Source: Sabethes cyaneus
Taxonomy: Eukaryota > Arthropoda > Insecta > Diptera > Culicidae
Reading direction: 5' to 3'
Assembly: GCF_943734655.1 (NCBI RefSeq)
Contig: NC_071354.1
Location: 46,227,544 to 46,291,543 of the forward strand
Length of the DNA stretch: 64,000 nt
Below are positions 44,850 to 56,939 of the stretch, one piece after another. Under the pieces are notes generated by a model. That model did not search any database and was not told where the DNA came from. It saw only the letters and a list, made by a program, of their open reading frames with translations. The position numbers and the translations under genes are program-made. Positions within the stretch are counted from its first letter, which is position 1. The number at the start of each line of letters is the position of its first letter.

Positions 44850-45056
44850 AACGAGGAACTTTATCGAGAATGTCGATTTTGTTTTATTATGGCAGTCTTC
44901 CAGTGCACAGATTTCTTTTCTTGGAATTTGTGCGAAAATGGCATCCAAGAACGTTTCATCATCCATGATGACTTTAATGTTTTTTGGCTCTAGATTTTGA
45001 TTCGCATTATGGTTTTGATTCGATAGGAGCGGCCAATATAGCTGTAGCCATCCCAA
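44850..45056 (-). pseudogene. Tc1/mariner-type transposase fragment, first catalytic Asp region
   Basis: The minus strand reads NQNLEPKNIKVIMDDETFLD, then AIFAQIPRKEICALEDC. The MDDET block is the first catalytic aspartate region of mosquito ITm-type (mariner/Tc1) transposases. Both sides decay into unrecognised sequence, so only about 50 residues are supportable. Confidence 0.7.
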
Positions 45057-45420
45057 CCCCTACCTAGCGGCTCCACGTGGCCATACCTAGTAATGCTCTA
45101 TTGAGTAGCCAAGCTAGGAGGTGCGATGCTGGGTGGTTCCCGGCTGCCTGGTCTCAAAACCGCGGTTTTGGGCAGATGACGGAGCCACACGGCCTAGCTA
45201 ACAGATAAGCCTAATAAGTTATTTAAATTATTTTTTTTCGTTTTAGCTTATGAAGCATCAAGTAAAAACGTAAAAACGTTGGCCAAAACGAGTCTTAATA
45301 CTGCACGTGGATACTAGAATGAAAAAATTAAATTAACTATTAGAAGCACTTATGGAACCTCAAAGGATGCTACTCTATTCCATACGAAGGACTGCTGGTG
45401 AGATTGCTCTATTTTTGTTC

Positions 45421-45850
45421 ATATAGAGTAAGGAGGGGTAAAAGTGCGATGCGGGTAAAAGTGCGATTCAATGATTTATCAGTGCGGATTCCTAGTAAAT
45501 TGACTATATTGGCATGGATGGGTGAGTACTTTGACAGCTTAAATCTATCATAAACATTTATTGTTTACGAATCATAGTTACTGAGTTATGGGTAAATGTT
45601 ATTTTAGAACGGTTTTGATGTAATATTTCGTTGTACGGCAAATACGATATCAACAGGAGGATATTACTTATTGACAAATTGTAGCAGCGTTTTACATCAC
45701 TCAGATATCTCTCTTGAAATTCCGGTAAGAAGAATTTACAAAATATATTTTGCTTTTCCATAATTTAATCAAACCCCGTCAAGCGCCTAGCGGGGCATAA
45801 GTTCGATTTATTGACGGGGAAAAAGTTCGATTCATGGATGGGGATCTAAC
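45421..45850. repeat. Direct repeat with GTAAAAGTGCGATTCA motifs, copy 1
   Basis: It begins TAGAGTAAGGAGGGGTAAAA and includes GGGTAAAAGTGCGAT twice. It shares with copy 2 (46207-46590) a long common body including AGTAAATTGACTATATTGGC, AATACGATATCAACAGGAGG, TTTTACATCACTC and CTTTTCCATAATTTAATCAA, then CCCCGTCAAGCGCCTAG. The repeated GGGGTAAAAGTGCGA token resembles the subterminal tokens of the CCGTCATCCGGGG elements. Confidence 0.8.
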
Positions 45851-46206
45851 TCATTTTACTGACGGGACGACGACACTATGCAAGTCCTTGCGACTAGTAA
45901 GGTACTGCGCGCGACGCTGTTCGTCCGTCAGTGTTATAGCCGCGATTCTCAACGGGGTTGTTCGGGGAAAGGTTTCGTTTCTATCACGGAGCGAAAAAAT
46001 TCCAGTTTGTTTCAAATGAAATTTTTATAACAACCTAAAAATATTTTTGTTTCAAAAAGAAATTCTATTTGAATCAAGAAAATAACAGTTTTGAATTAAA
46101 AATAAAGTATTGTCAAATTGAGTTGTAAATATTTTCAATTTAATCATACATATCCATTTGGAAAACAACCATAAATGTGGTTGAAACTTCATTTTTACCT
46201 TTGTTA

Positions 46207-46590
46207 TAGAGTAAGGATGCGATTTGATGATTTATCGGCGCAGATTCCGAGTAAATTGACTACATTGGCATTAATGGGTGACTGCTTGAATCTAACGTAA
46301 ACTTTGGTTGCTTACGAAGCATAGTTGCTGAGTTACGTGCAAATGTTATTTTAGGGCGGTTTTGATGTAGTTTTTTGTTATACGGGTAATACGATATCAA
46401 CAGGAGGGTATCACTTGTTGAAAATTTGTAGCAGTGTTTTACATCACTCGCATATATGTTTTGAAAATACGGTGAAAAGAGTTTACAAAATATATTTCGC
46501 TTTTCCATAATTTAATCAAACCCCGTCAAGCGCCTAGTGGAGTAAAGGTGCGATTCACGGACGGGGCAAAATTGCGATTCACGGACGAGG
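46207..46590. repeat. Direct repeat with GTAAAAGTGCGATTCA motifs, copy 2
   Basis: Second copy 786 bp to the right of copy 1, same orientation, missing the first few tokens and with frequent substitutions. GCGATTCACGGACGGGG tokens follow it. Both copies carry a similar minus-strand open frame beginning MEKQNIF or MEKRNIF; amino-acid changes are as frequent as base changes, so it is probably non-coding. Confidence 0.8.
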
Positions 46591-47978
46591 CAAAAATGTA
46601 TAGCTTATATACAGCTTTTGGCACTATATTACAGATACTAGAAATGGAAGATCTGCAGAAAACTGTGCTCTACAGATGTTGGTCGATGGAAAACAATGTT
46701 TTTCCGCTGATGAAACAAAAAACAAATGTTTGGAAAAGTTTCGATCTGTCGGAGGCTGCAATACACCAGCGCAAAATAGGAAAGGTGTAAATTGAGAATA
46801 TTCCTTACCGAAACATACCATAGATTGACGATAATATGGTTTTGTATTATTATTGATATCATAAATGTGGAAGGCTGGATGATGGAGTGAATTGCCAACC
46901 TGAATCCTTAAGGTCTGAAGCAAATATGGCACTTCTCAATTCAAAACAAACAAATCATCACGTGGGTTAAAGTTGGTACAGCGAAATTGATTATTACATG
47001 GAAGCATCCTAATGCTGGATGGCGACTCTTATGACCCCGGAATGCGCACAAGTGCCTCTGCTTGTGGGTCCGCCCAATCCCTTTTGGCCCTTCTCTAACA
47101 ACATTAGTGTGAAATTCATTTAATAATCAAATTTGGATCTACTGTAATTCTACCCACATACATTGGCAAGTCCTTGAACTGATGGTGGCTTTCCCCTACT
47201 ACTACCTACTACTAATAAGAATGCAAAATTTTTACGACGGCTTTGCTTTTGCGTAACTTTCGGGTTTCCTGTCCATATTCTGACGTTCTCCAAATTGTTC
47301 CAGGTTATTTATCCAGCGGATTTGGGATAAATCAATAGTTCAGTGAACTCACGAGCGGTTAGTCCGAGATTATTATTACGAGCGTGCAGGATCGATTCAC
47401 GGCGCGCTTGGTCAGGACTTGCTATGATGTAAATAAATGAACTTTTTCCTGACCACAAATGCCTACTGTAGTCCTACACACATTTAACGCAAAGCACTGA
47501 AGATTTTTAAAATTCGTACTTCAATTAATGTTGTATCATTGAAGAGTTTAATTTGCTTTAAAATTTAGATGACAAATATTGAAACCCTACTTTCCAGTGT
47601 TTTCGGTGAAAATTTGAAAGCTGCTATTCAACGCAAAACATTGATTTTCTTTTTCTAAAGAAATTGTGCAGGTATTCAAGTGCTAGATAAACCCAAAACA
47701 ATTCAACAAGCTTCTAGTTCATCAGCCATTAGAGCTTGAAGCGTGTTTCGGAATTTTCCTTTTGCAGTTCGGTTTGCTCCTTAACTGCCAAGCTAAGGCT
47801 GATTAAATGCAGCTTTTTTCGATTTGCCCTGCTTGTCGAGCAAAAAAAAAGAAACATCCATCGATGGTCTTTTTCCCGGGAATTCGTTCACCATTTTCTA
47901 CGTGCTGTAATTCGATTGAGCAACCGCACGGTAGGGAGATACATCCAATGACTTACTTCATCCAGCATCAGGAGGACC
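46591..47978. other. Intron sequence, nothing firm
   Basis: At about 47000-47215 the text (for example CGCACAAGTGCCTCTGCTTG, ending CTACTACCTACTACTAATAA) looks like a retrotransposon 3' end with a short microsatellite tail, but the family is not identified. The remainder is plain AT-rich intron. Confidence 0.35.
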
Positions 47979-48008
47979 AACCAACCAACCAACCAACCAG
48001 CCAACCAA
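47979..48008. repeat. (CCAA)n microsatellite
   Basis: About seven near-perfect CCAA units lying 120 bp past the donor of the Ig2-Ig3 exon. It produces GWLVGWLVG frames on the minus strand, which are artefacts. Confidence 0.9.
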
Positions 48009-48128
48009 TTGGATGCAGTGGACAAAATGTATCTTCTCGGTGACTGACTGTACGTGCTCTATTTCGATGCAGTACCGAAAGAAAGTGAGGCGCACGGGAG
48101 GGCAATAGAAAATATATAGAAAACTTAC

Positions 48129-48283
48129 CTGCTGTGAATGTTGCTCGGTCGTGCCCAGCTGGGTCGTCTCCTTGTACCAAATCACGTTGGGCGCCGGTTC
48201 GGCATGGACGATGCACACTAATTGAGCCTCATGTCCGACACCGCTGTGAACGATCTGCTGTTCTACTTCGATCTCCGGTGGAT
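48129..48283 (-). CDS. Klingon-like protein, start of third Ig domain
   Basis: A 155-bp exon bounded by aaacag|ATCCACCGGAG (48283) and CACAGCAG|gtaagt (48129). The T carried from the previous exon plus AT gives Tyr, so the junction reads NVLYPPEIEVEQQIVHSGVG. EAQLVCIVHAEPAPNVIWYK provides the first cysteine and the core Trp of Ig3. It ends in phase 0 with EQHSQQ and continues directly into the 27366-27512 exon. The intron between them is 20.6 kb, which splits Ig3 between two exons. Confidence 0.9.
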
Positions 48284-51200
48284 CTGTTTTCCGTGGCGGT
48301 GGCGATTCGAGGGAAGAAAAACGAAAAGAAAGAAGATAGTTTTTAACACTTTCAACATGCTTTGCCTGGGTGGGTCGGGGTGGGGGGAAAATGCGGTTAA
48401 AGGAGAGAGCACGTCGTTGTCGGAATAAGGTACAATTTATGTAAGCCTGTGGTTAATCTTGTACATGTAGGGCCCCGGTTTGCGCCCCGGTCGACGAAAC
48501 GACTGTGGGGACTGGGGAGTCTGTTTCGATGCTCTCTATTGGGACTACGGAAGCAAGCTGGGAGCTTGTCCCGAGTTTGAAGCACCGAGGAGTGGACAGG
48601 TCGTCGCCTTCGACCCCTGTGGTCGGTGGTACGCCTTTGAGAACATTCATTTCTATTCTGGCAAAAACGAGAAGGGCAGCAGATACGAAACGAGGAGTTA
48701 TGTGGGCTCCTTTTAGATGCATTAAATTTAAACAAGGTCAGTCGAAAGGAACATTCCTAGAGCATATTTCTCCGGTAGGTACGTGTATCTTATCAAGGGA
48801 AATGTTTTCATCTTCTTCGCGCCCTATCAGCTGGGCCTTAGTAGCTCGGCCTTCGCAAATGTTAGGGTGGTAAGGGTAAGGTGAAACACACTGCTGATAA
48901 CGAGAGGAACATTTGTATTTCGAAAATAGAATGGAGAGGTATACATGTTCCAACAACTATGATTTACAATAATAAGTGAACATGAACTCGGGCAATTTTA
49001 TGCCAAGAATCCAAACCGAACTACTGCCAAATGAGCGTCCTCAAATTCGGCTTCAAAACTGCTTTTGCACTAGGGAGACGTTAGTTTTGATAACTGGCAC
49101 TAATGATTTTTATCAAGAGATAAACAGACCAACGCAGCGTCCGGTAATGATACTGAGCAGTTTCGCCAGTTCTATGTGAGAAAAACTAGCAAAGTGACCC
49201 ACTCAGTCACCACCCTACGGAAAGTATGTGCGAAAGTGGTCAACCCGTGTATGATAATTCAGCAGTTTCCTGTTGCCTACTAGGATAAGTTAAGTCATGT
49301 TTGCCGGACTGCGGGGCTCGAGAGAGGGGAAATTTATCGCTCTCCCGACTCCGTATGCATCGGCTCCTGTGAACCGGCCACGAAGAGGCCCCAGCAGAAC
49401 TCGTTACAACTACCGTGGTGCGGCAACGATAACGGTGGCAGAATGTAAAATGGCCATTTGGACCTATTATTATGTTTCCTGGATTTGGGGTTTAGCCATA
49501 GTTGGTCCATTGTATGTTTTCGAATGTGAAACTAATAGCAGTACGGTTGTTGAGGCTTAGTTTGATAATGGTACTCTGCAGAGATGAATTTGACTGTCGG
49601 AACAGCAACACATCTGAAGCTGATGGCTTTATGGTTGACAGCAACTTTTGAATTTAGCCTCCAGCCGTAGAGATACTCTTGAAGTCCATAACAAACCCTT
49701 GCGACTTTTTATGCGTTTTTTTTTCTATTTTAAAATTGCGATCAATAATAATTTCGTTGTCATGACTGAGCTACAAATGCTGACAGCTTTACAAATCGAA
49801 ATTTTATGGCCATCCCCATTCGCCGGAACCATTCCGAGCTGAGTTTTCTTCCCGCCCGGTAGGAAACGAAATGATGAGGGCATCCCCGTTGGTAATATCT
49901 GCAAGTTTAATTTTCACTACAGAACTGCTCGGACGCCCGGTCTGATGTGCCCACTGGCCAAGTAGGAGCAGGAACAGCAGCACACAAAACTGTCCCAAAA
50001 ACTGCAGAATCCTGAGCAGCAGTACAGCACAGTACATCTATATGAATATAGATAGCGCAATATAGAGGCATAATATTAAAACAGCGCCATCCGAATTGTG
50101 ATAAACTGCGACGGCCAGCAGCAGAGCCGTTTGCTTCTAGGTACATATAAACCCGCACACTTGCCACCCGGCCGGCGGCGGGGCGGCCAGCCAACCAGCA
50201 GTTGAAACGAGATGAATCTTTTATGATGGCTTGGGAAAACGACCGAAGTACGTACCTACTACTCTACTGGCTGGACCTATGCTCACTCCGAGTCGGGGCA
50301 CTAATAGGATTTATGGTATGGAACGAGAGCGTTCTTTCGTTTGTGCACGCATACTGGCTAGCAGGCTAGGCTACCACACACCGGGTGCTGGCACCGAAAT
50401 GTAGGTTTCTGCCAACTATTGCGAAATAGTGGAAGATTCCGCAGGAATGACTGATTTACGGTATGATAAAGTTGTTGAATTTAGAGCGAAGTTGTGCCGG
50501 AGGCTGTGAAAAGTTTCAATTTATGTTCCGCAGAGTGAAAAATTTAATATTGTTCTTTCACGCGAGCGGGCTGTTGGGTTAATCCACCTAGCGAGAGGTT
50601 GGTGTCGCGAAGTTTTAAATTATTCTTTCTCTACTTCAGTGTCAGTAAAAAGTTCGTCGTATTGAAGTTAAAGGTTCAAGGGCTAATAGGATTAGCAGAA
50701 ATGGTTTTGTACAATACAAATATTTGTCAAATCTTTTTGACTAATTCAACTAATAAATATAACTTGAATAAACTTTTCCGATGCGGATGTAAATTCGCCA
50801 GTTTGTTTACTATAAGATTATAGATTATTTTCGAGCGTTTCAGTAGAATTCCTGAGTTAACGAGAAAGTAAGCGAAAATTCCATTTTACTACACTAAAGC
50901 GATTTTTACAGATACGTGTATTTTCAGTACTGCTTGTAACCCTCTGCGGTGTGGACAGTTAAAGACAGTAGGTAATTTCAGAGGATCTCTGTTTGAAAAT
51001 TTACTTGATACATTATGTGCACCTGCTGTTACTTTTGTGTTACTTGTACAACAGTTGCTTAATATTTTATCATTTCACATTACTTCGTTTCTGTTACGAA
51101 CCTTATACAAGCAAACCGGATTACTGTTGTTTGCGAATGGTTTCTCGCGCAAGTGATATCAACCTGATTACAAAGGATTTGCTGGACTTTGGAGTTGCTC

Positions 51201-51510
51201 ATTGTACTGATTACCGTGTACAGTCAATAAAGATACTGAATTATTCGCAAGGGCAATCAGTACCGAATGTCAAGGAGAGCAAAGTGTAATTCCTATTTGC
51301 AAATTTGGATTGGATAACATTCGCTGTATCTCAGGTCCACGCCTTTTCACGCCATTAGGTTAGAACTGTCGGATCATAGGTACAAGAAATTTATCTATTT
51401 CGTCAAACATTGTAGACTATATTTTTACTCTATAGCTTACTTAGTGTCTTAATTTAATGATGTGCAACTTATGGTGGGCTATCTGTGGCTGGCAATAACT
51501 TGAAGTCATG
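48284..51510 (-). other. Intron sequence between the second and third Ig exons, left part
   Basis: The part at about 48480-48730 stays open in several frames on both strands and has balanced composition; one frame reads LAKTRRAADTKRGVMWAPFR and may be an old retroelement protein fragment, unassigned. At 50100-50400 there is GC-rich sequence (CCGGCCGGCGGCGGGGCGGC) without repeat signature, possibly regulatory. The rest is unrecognised. Confidence 0.35.
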
Positions 51511-51618
51511 CCCAAGTAACAATATGTATTTTATTGCACTTTTATTTTGGTTTTAATGACCAGTTTTGGTCATAAAAGCCATTATAAGAGTATAATAAAA
51601 CCCAAATTGTTGCTTGGG
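51511..51618. mobile_element. 108-bp hairpin MITE (CCCAAGYAAC family)
   Basis: It starts CCCAAGTAACAATATGTA and ends CAAATTGTTGCTTGGG, with halves TTTTATTGCACTTTTATTTTGG and GCCATTATAAGAGTATAATAAA. It lies directly beside the last codons of the retrotransposon relic at 51621-51667. Confidence 0.88.
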
Positions 51619-51620
51619 TA

Positions 51621-51667
51621 TACTTCTAGTACAGGCCTTTTTTCTGTTTCGCGACATAGTTACGTCT
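51621..51667 (-). pseudogene. Displaced C-terminal codons of the Jockey-like reverse transcriptase
   Basis: On the minus strand these bases read VTMSRNRKKACT and a stop. They continue the RT at 53568-54745 in frame once the foldback 51668-53567 and one copy of its CGTCT duplication are left out. This tail was separated by the insertion. Confidence 0.7.
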
Positions 51668-53567
51668 CACGCTATGTCTGAAGGGTGCGATTATGCAACT
51701 TTGATGTACATAAAATTTTCTTTCACAACGTGTTAGTATAGGTCTTCACGATTCAGAATATGCTAATTTTAAAAAAATCCATCGGGAAAAAATTGAAAAA
51801 AGTCTATTTGAATATTTTAGCTATAATCTAGCGGGTACAGATGTACGCACTTAGTAATTCCATGATCAAAAGTGCCTCCGATTTTGTTAAAACTTTGTGG
51901 ATTTGTTCTTTCTATGAAAAGTTTAGAACTGTAGTTTATATTTGATGCTTAGGGTACACGCTCTTTGGATAGGGTGTGTGGACCACTTATGGTGGTGCTA
52001 TAAATCATCATCTGTTTCATGACACCTTCTCTTAAATACTTAACTGTTGAATCGCTCAAACGGAAAACAACAATTTTGATAGCAATCGAAAGGTACATTA
52101 ATGAGTATCTAATAAAAACGTTGCATTGTATCAACTTTTACAAATAATATTGGTTTGAAACCCAAACCATCCAAACCATGGCATAATTACAAAAACCTTG
52201 AACATGTTTCCATGCAATGACAACAATAAGATCCCAACTTTTATACTTTTTGAAAGCTTAAAATTTTGTACAAAACTTATCGTGTCTAGATTGAACGTTT
52301 ATTTTTTGGTTTGTTTTGGAGATATAGTTTGGTAAGTGGGTATGCCTCTACCCGATTGATCGAAATCGGAGTATTAGACTTTGACTGAAAATGACTAAAA
52401 GCTTAGAATTACACTTTCAACAACTTGAAACAGTGGACACCTCGCTCACCAGTGTTCAAAAAAGTTGATTTTTACCAAATCCTGACAACTTCGTAATGTA
52501 ATATATCCTAAATTTGCTATGAAATAAATTACAAAAAGCATAGTTTTGTAAAGGAAGCTTTCAAATTAAGCGGAAATAATGTTAGCGGTCATCTTAGATC
52601 TTAGATAAAACGGATTGATGTGACAAAAAGTCGATTTCTTGGCATAACCTAATATTGCTGCGGTTATGAAAAATCCGCCTGCAGCGGCGGTGATAACACG
52701 CTTAGGAGATAACCGCAAGATAAACGCAATATTAAAAGTTAGGTTTTATGGTTTGCAATTCTACAAAATAACAATCTTGTAGCACGGTTTTGATGAAAAA
52801 CAATTGATTTAGTAAATTTTCATGTATTAAATTACAGAAATCTGCTCTGCGGTGACCTTTTGATGGTTTGGTTCAACAGTCAAGATAACCGCGATGTGAG
52901 GATTTTTCTTGCAATCTGCAATATGGCGACATTTGGATTTGGACGCTCCAAAAATGTTTTACTTAATTTGAAAGCCTCATCCTTTCTTTTTACAAAACCG
53001 TGTCATTTGTTATTTGTTTATATAGCAAATTTAGGGAATATCACATGATAAAAATGTTGAAGTTAGCCAAAAATCAACTCTTTTTAATACTGTCTGGCCA
53101 CTTGGCGAACGAGGGGTCCACTGTTTCGAGTTATTTCAAGTGAAATTCTTCATATTTAACAATTTTCATTCAATCAAGCATAAAAATTTAAATATTTAAT
53201 GATTTCGTGGCAGTATTCAAAATTGGCATGGAAAAGTTAAGTATTCAAAAGAAGGTGTCATGATTTTTGGGACCACCTCAAATCAAGAAACGCACCCTAA
53301 GCGCCAAATTGAAAGTACGGGTCTAAAATTTTCAAATCCACAATGTTTTAACAAAATCGGAGCCCTTTTTATCATGAAATAAAAGTGCGTACACCTGTAC
53401 CCGGTTGATTATAGCTAAAATATTCAAATTGACTTTTTTCAATTTTTTCCCGATGGATTTTTTTAAAATTAGCATATTCTGAATCGTGAAGACCTATACT
53501 AACACGTTGTGAAAGAAAATTTTATGTACATCCAAGTTGCATAATCGCACCCTTCAGACATAGCGTG
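51668..53567. mobile_element. 1.9-kb foldback element with 5-bp target duplication
   Basis: The ends CACGCTATGTCTGAAGGGTG and CACCCTTCAGACATAGCGTG are perfect inverted repeats, and the mirrored arms extend for several hundred bases (for example AACACGTTGTGAAAGAAAAT and CCCGATGGATTTTTTTAAAAT on the right arm). Arms also meet near the centre (ATAACCTAATATTGC at 52643 and its complement near 52720). CGTCT flanks both ends (51663-51667 and 53568-53572). No ORF with a known domain. Confidence 0.88.
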
Positions 53568-54745
53568 CGTCTATGGTTTTAAAATATTTATTGTAAATGC
53601 TCATTATTCTATTAATTGGACCGTTTCTTGCATAATCTGTTCTATATGGGTTTAACATACAGAGATTACGTGTTCTTAACAAACGCACTGGTGCATAGAA
53701 GTTAAGGTTTTCTAGTATGTTTTCCGAATTTATACGTTGCGAAATTATATCATTTACAAACGCGAGCATAGCCATCTCTCTCCTTTTTTAAGTGTTTCGT
53801 TGTTAATGAGCATACATCGAAATTCATACGGAGGAAGAGGAAATTAATTCCAACCTAGCTTCCTGTGTACATATAATAAATTTTTTTTTTTGTATTGCGA
53901 CATTTGCCCCTATTTAGACTACCCCGATTTACACGATTATCACAGTCGGATTTCGCACACGATTTCGCTCAAGGAAAATGACGAGAAAAAGAAGGACAAG
54001 AAGGAAAAAGAAGTCAAACTCATAAGTTGAATAAACCAAAACACTCTAGTGTCAGAGTAACAGTGCAAAATGCGGTATGTTGAATTAAACGATTATTACA
54101 GTAGTCTAAATAGTCATAAAAGGGGCAATACATATTCGATACGATTGGAATGCACATGTTGGTAAGGAGACCAAATTACACTGCAGTATTCTAAAATAGA
54201 TCATACATATGCAACTTATAGAGTTTTTATGGTCCCTGAAGTGATAGCTAACTCTTTTCATGGAACTACGCATATTATTGGCCTTGTTAACAATCGTGTT
54301 GAAATGGTCTACGAATGCCAGTTTTGAATCAAGAATCATTCCAAAATATCTTACGCTATTAAATCTTTTTATAAATTGTTCTCCAAGAATACAGTTGAAG
54401 TCATCAAGATCGAGAAGACTTTTGATGCACCAGTTGTAAAAAACGTCGTTCGCTTGCTGGAATACCTGAAGGTCTAATTGAGTTGCAGTTTCCATAAATA
54501 ATTCCATATCATCGGTATTATCCAATACTTTGTGATGATTCAACACAAGGGTAACATCAATAACAAATAAAATGAAAAGTAAAGGACCTAAATGAGAGCC
54601 CTGTGGAACCCCGGATGTTACCTTAACTGGGTCAGAAAGATGTCCACCTGTTTATCAAGTAAGATTCAATCCGTTTTAGTGTTTTTGCCTCAAATCCAAA
54701 CGTTTTGAATAATAGCATATGGATATCAACCCTAACAAAAGGTTT
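53568..54745 (-). pseudogene. Jockey-like non-LTR reverse transcriptase, C-terminal half
   Basis: Reading leftward, RIESYLINRWT (about 54660) precedes SGVPQGSHLGPLLFILFVID (about 54560-54610), then the segment QFIKRFNSVRYFGMILDSKL, AFVDHFNTIVNKANNMRSS and, after a deletion, LAFVNDIISQRINSENILEN with LNFYAP and NGPINRIMSIYNKYFK. These are RT palm, thumb and C-terminal blocks in the right order. The catalytic FADD-type block is deleted or decayed (a DDMELF remnant is at 54506). The 1.9-kb foldback interrupts the last codons. The element family looks the same as or close to the one starting at 63403. Confidence 0.85.
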
Positions 54746-55083
54746 ACACTAAAGTCTTTTTTACGCGGTTTTTTTTATTACTTCGAAGAACGATGCAACT
54801 GAGACACCATTTACAAATTTCGTGACTTATGTAGGGCCTCTCCCAAATGCATTGGGTAATAAGGGAATGGTCCCTTAGTTGCCCCGTTCTAAATAATCGA
54901 AAAATCACAAAAAAACCCGTGTTGATTGCAAGTTATGCGATTTTCCCCCTTTAAGTCCACTTTCTCTTAAATGCCCATGCCTCTTCGTAATAAGGCATGG
55001 TTCGCTGCTAAGATAAAAGGCGATTTTTAGAAACATAGAACTTGGCCGTATTCGGAAAATAATCCGTTTCCATTTCTGTTTGA
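54746..55083. other. Intron sequence, nothing recognised
   Basis: No supported feature between the retrotransposon relic and the transposase relic. Confidence 0.4.
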
Positions 55084-55252
55084 TTATGATTTCCGGGTCA
55101 CGGCTATTTCGGCTGCCTCGGAGGATATCCGACGTTCGAGAGCTTTATCCAGTAATCGAGGCCGTGTATGATTGATAACGTGGCGAATATTGTCTTTCAA
55201 GTGTAACGGGGTAGTCAGCTTAACACCGTAAACCAGAGACTTCAGCTGGGCC
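55084..55252 (-). pseudogene. Possible transposase C-terminal fragment
   Basis: The minus strand reads AQLKSLVYGVKLTTPLHLKD, NIRHVINHTRPRLLDKALER and RISSEAAEIAVTRKS before a stop. The SLVYGVK...LKDNIRHVI pattern resembles the C-terminal tail of some mariner-like transposases found in insects. There is no catalytic motif in the piece, so the assignment is tentative. Confidence 0.45.
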
Positions 55253-55394
55253 TATGACACAAAAAATTATGTTGAGTCGGAGGTAAATTTATGGGTCTAT
55301 TACGCTGAACGTTTCATCAATCAGTTGTTACATGCGCGGCGCGATGTGTTATGCCGTCTTGTTGAAACTACAGCTACTCCACAATAATTGCCAG

Positions 55395-55545
55395 AGCTTG
55401 AAACGAGATCGCATGTTGACTGTGATTGCACGAATGCGTACGCTTTCTGCATTAAACTTGCGCTTTGAAAACGACCATTTGACTGTTTTTGAATCCAGTC
55501 AGTCTGCCGCTTGCGACAACTGCCGCCATGCTGCCTCTCAAGTGA
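55395..55545. repeat. Dispersed repeat shared with 31252-31420
   Basis: Second copy of the repeat, in the same orientation, with about one difference in five bases at the compared blocks. Confidence 0.65.
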
Positions 55546-56939
55546 AGCCAAGATGATACAAGTCAAAAACTACTTATAGCTAGATATAAAATCACAATAA
55601 AACTACTAGTATGCTGCTTATATTATCGCGATAAAACTGGTTAGCTGCTCCAGATCTCTTATGATCTTACCATACGAGAGGATTAGCAATAGAATACGTC
55701 ACATCAATCGAAATTGATCTTTATATCTTATTGTGATTGCTTGTCAAACCACAATAAAGCTGTTAGTTTTCAAAGCTGTCAAAACTGTAATGCCCTGACC
55801 AATCAAATTTATTGTTGCTATTATGAGGAATATAAGAGTTCAACACCTAAGTAATATTTTTTGCAAGGTCATATAGCCATATTTTTGTATTGTATTGTTT
55901 TTAGCTCGCAAACAAAAATTCACCAAAGTAACGTTTGTTGCCGAAAGATAGTTATTATCAATTAGTTTTCATGAATATATTTACTTTATTTAAACAATTA
56001 ACTTTAAAAAATTGCGAAATTTCGATGGCGAGTTGATTTTATTCACCTATCATATTTATATCCACGATCAAATTTAACGCGCATGTGCCGCACACCTGCG
56101 AACACTGCTGAAAATATATTAATTATTCTATGGGATATTTCATTATGATCGCTATAAAGCAAATTGAACTGGATGAGCGGACAGTAAAACTTTAACTTTT
56201 CTAATCACGGATGTATTTTCAAGTTGACAAAGCTGGCTAAATGATTTACCTTTTTATCGGAGCAAGCTGTATGCTTTATTGGGTATGTAGTGAAAAGCTT
56301 AATCTAATTATGGTGGTAGCTGTCAAGCAGCGAAAAGCATAATCGGGCTCATTGCTGCTTTCGGCAGCTTTAAATTTCCTAAATGCCCATGCTCTGTATA
56401 TCAGTTTTATCCGTTTTTAGAGTTCGTAGTTCCACTAAGAGCATCATCTGTTTTTGTGTGGCTTGTAGCACTAATCAACTTTAGGCAACTGGCTTGAAAC
56501 GAATGTTAACTGGTTTGAGGATCTTGCACATACATTATTTGTCGTTGGACGCACAACTTACGGTTGAACGGGAAAATAAATTAATAATCAGGGTTATCAT
56601 TTACCACTGGTTCACATTCGTCAATTTCTTTGCAGATAGTATATTTATATAACACCATTATTGTGACTGGTTCCTTTGAAATATAATTGCCTTTCAACTA
56701 ACATACAAACAACGAATGAAGATTATGACAGTCAAATATCATCAATTAGCTAACATCCTCTGCACATTATTGGGACATTTTGCTGTTCAGTTATTTCACA
56801 CTTGACAGCAACACAATCGCAACTATGTAAACAATTGCATGCAACTAACTGTAAAGTATCAAATTAAATGCCTTAAATCATCAGATAGCCGCTAATTCGT
56901 GCTCACTCTGCAATTTGATTTAGTTGAAAGTTTTAGAAG
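55546..56939. other. AT-rich intron sequence, nothing recognised
   Basis: No gene or element ends. A word pair ATATAAAATCACAATAAAAC and ATATCTTATTGTGATTGC at about 55580 and 55725 is weakly inverted and could be a small worn hairpin. Confidence 0.4.

Noticed and set aside
45558..46508. Pair of similar minus-strand frames as a small gene family
   Set aside because: They lie in the same place of two copies of a dispersed repeat, with amino-acid differences as frequent as base differences.
47958..48218. GWLVGWLVG repeat protein on the minus strand
   Set aside because: It is the (CCAA)n microsatellite translated through a splice donor; the exon ends at 48129.
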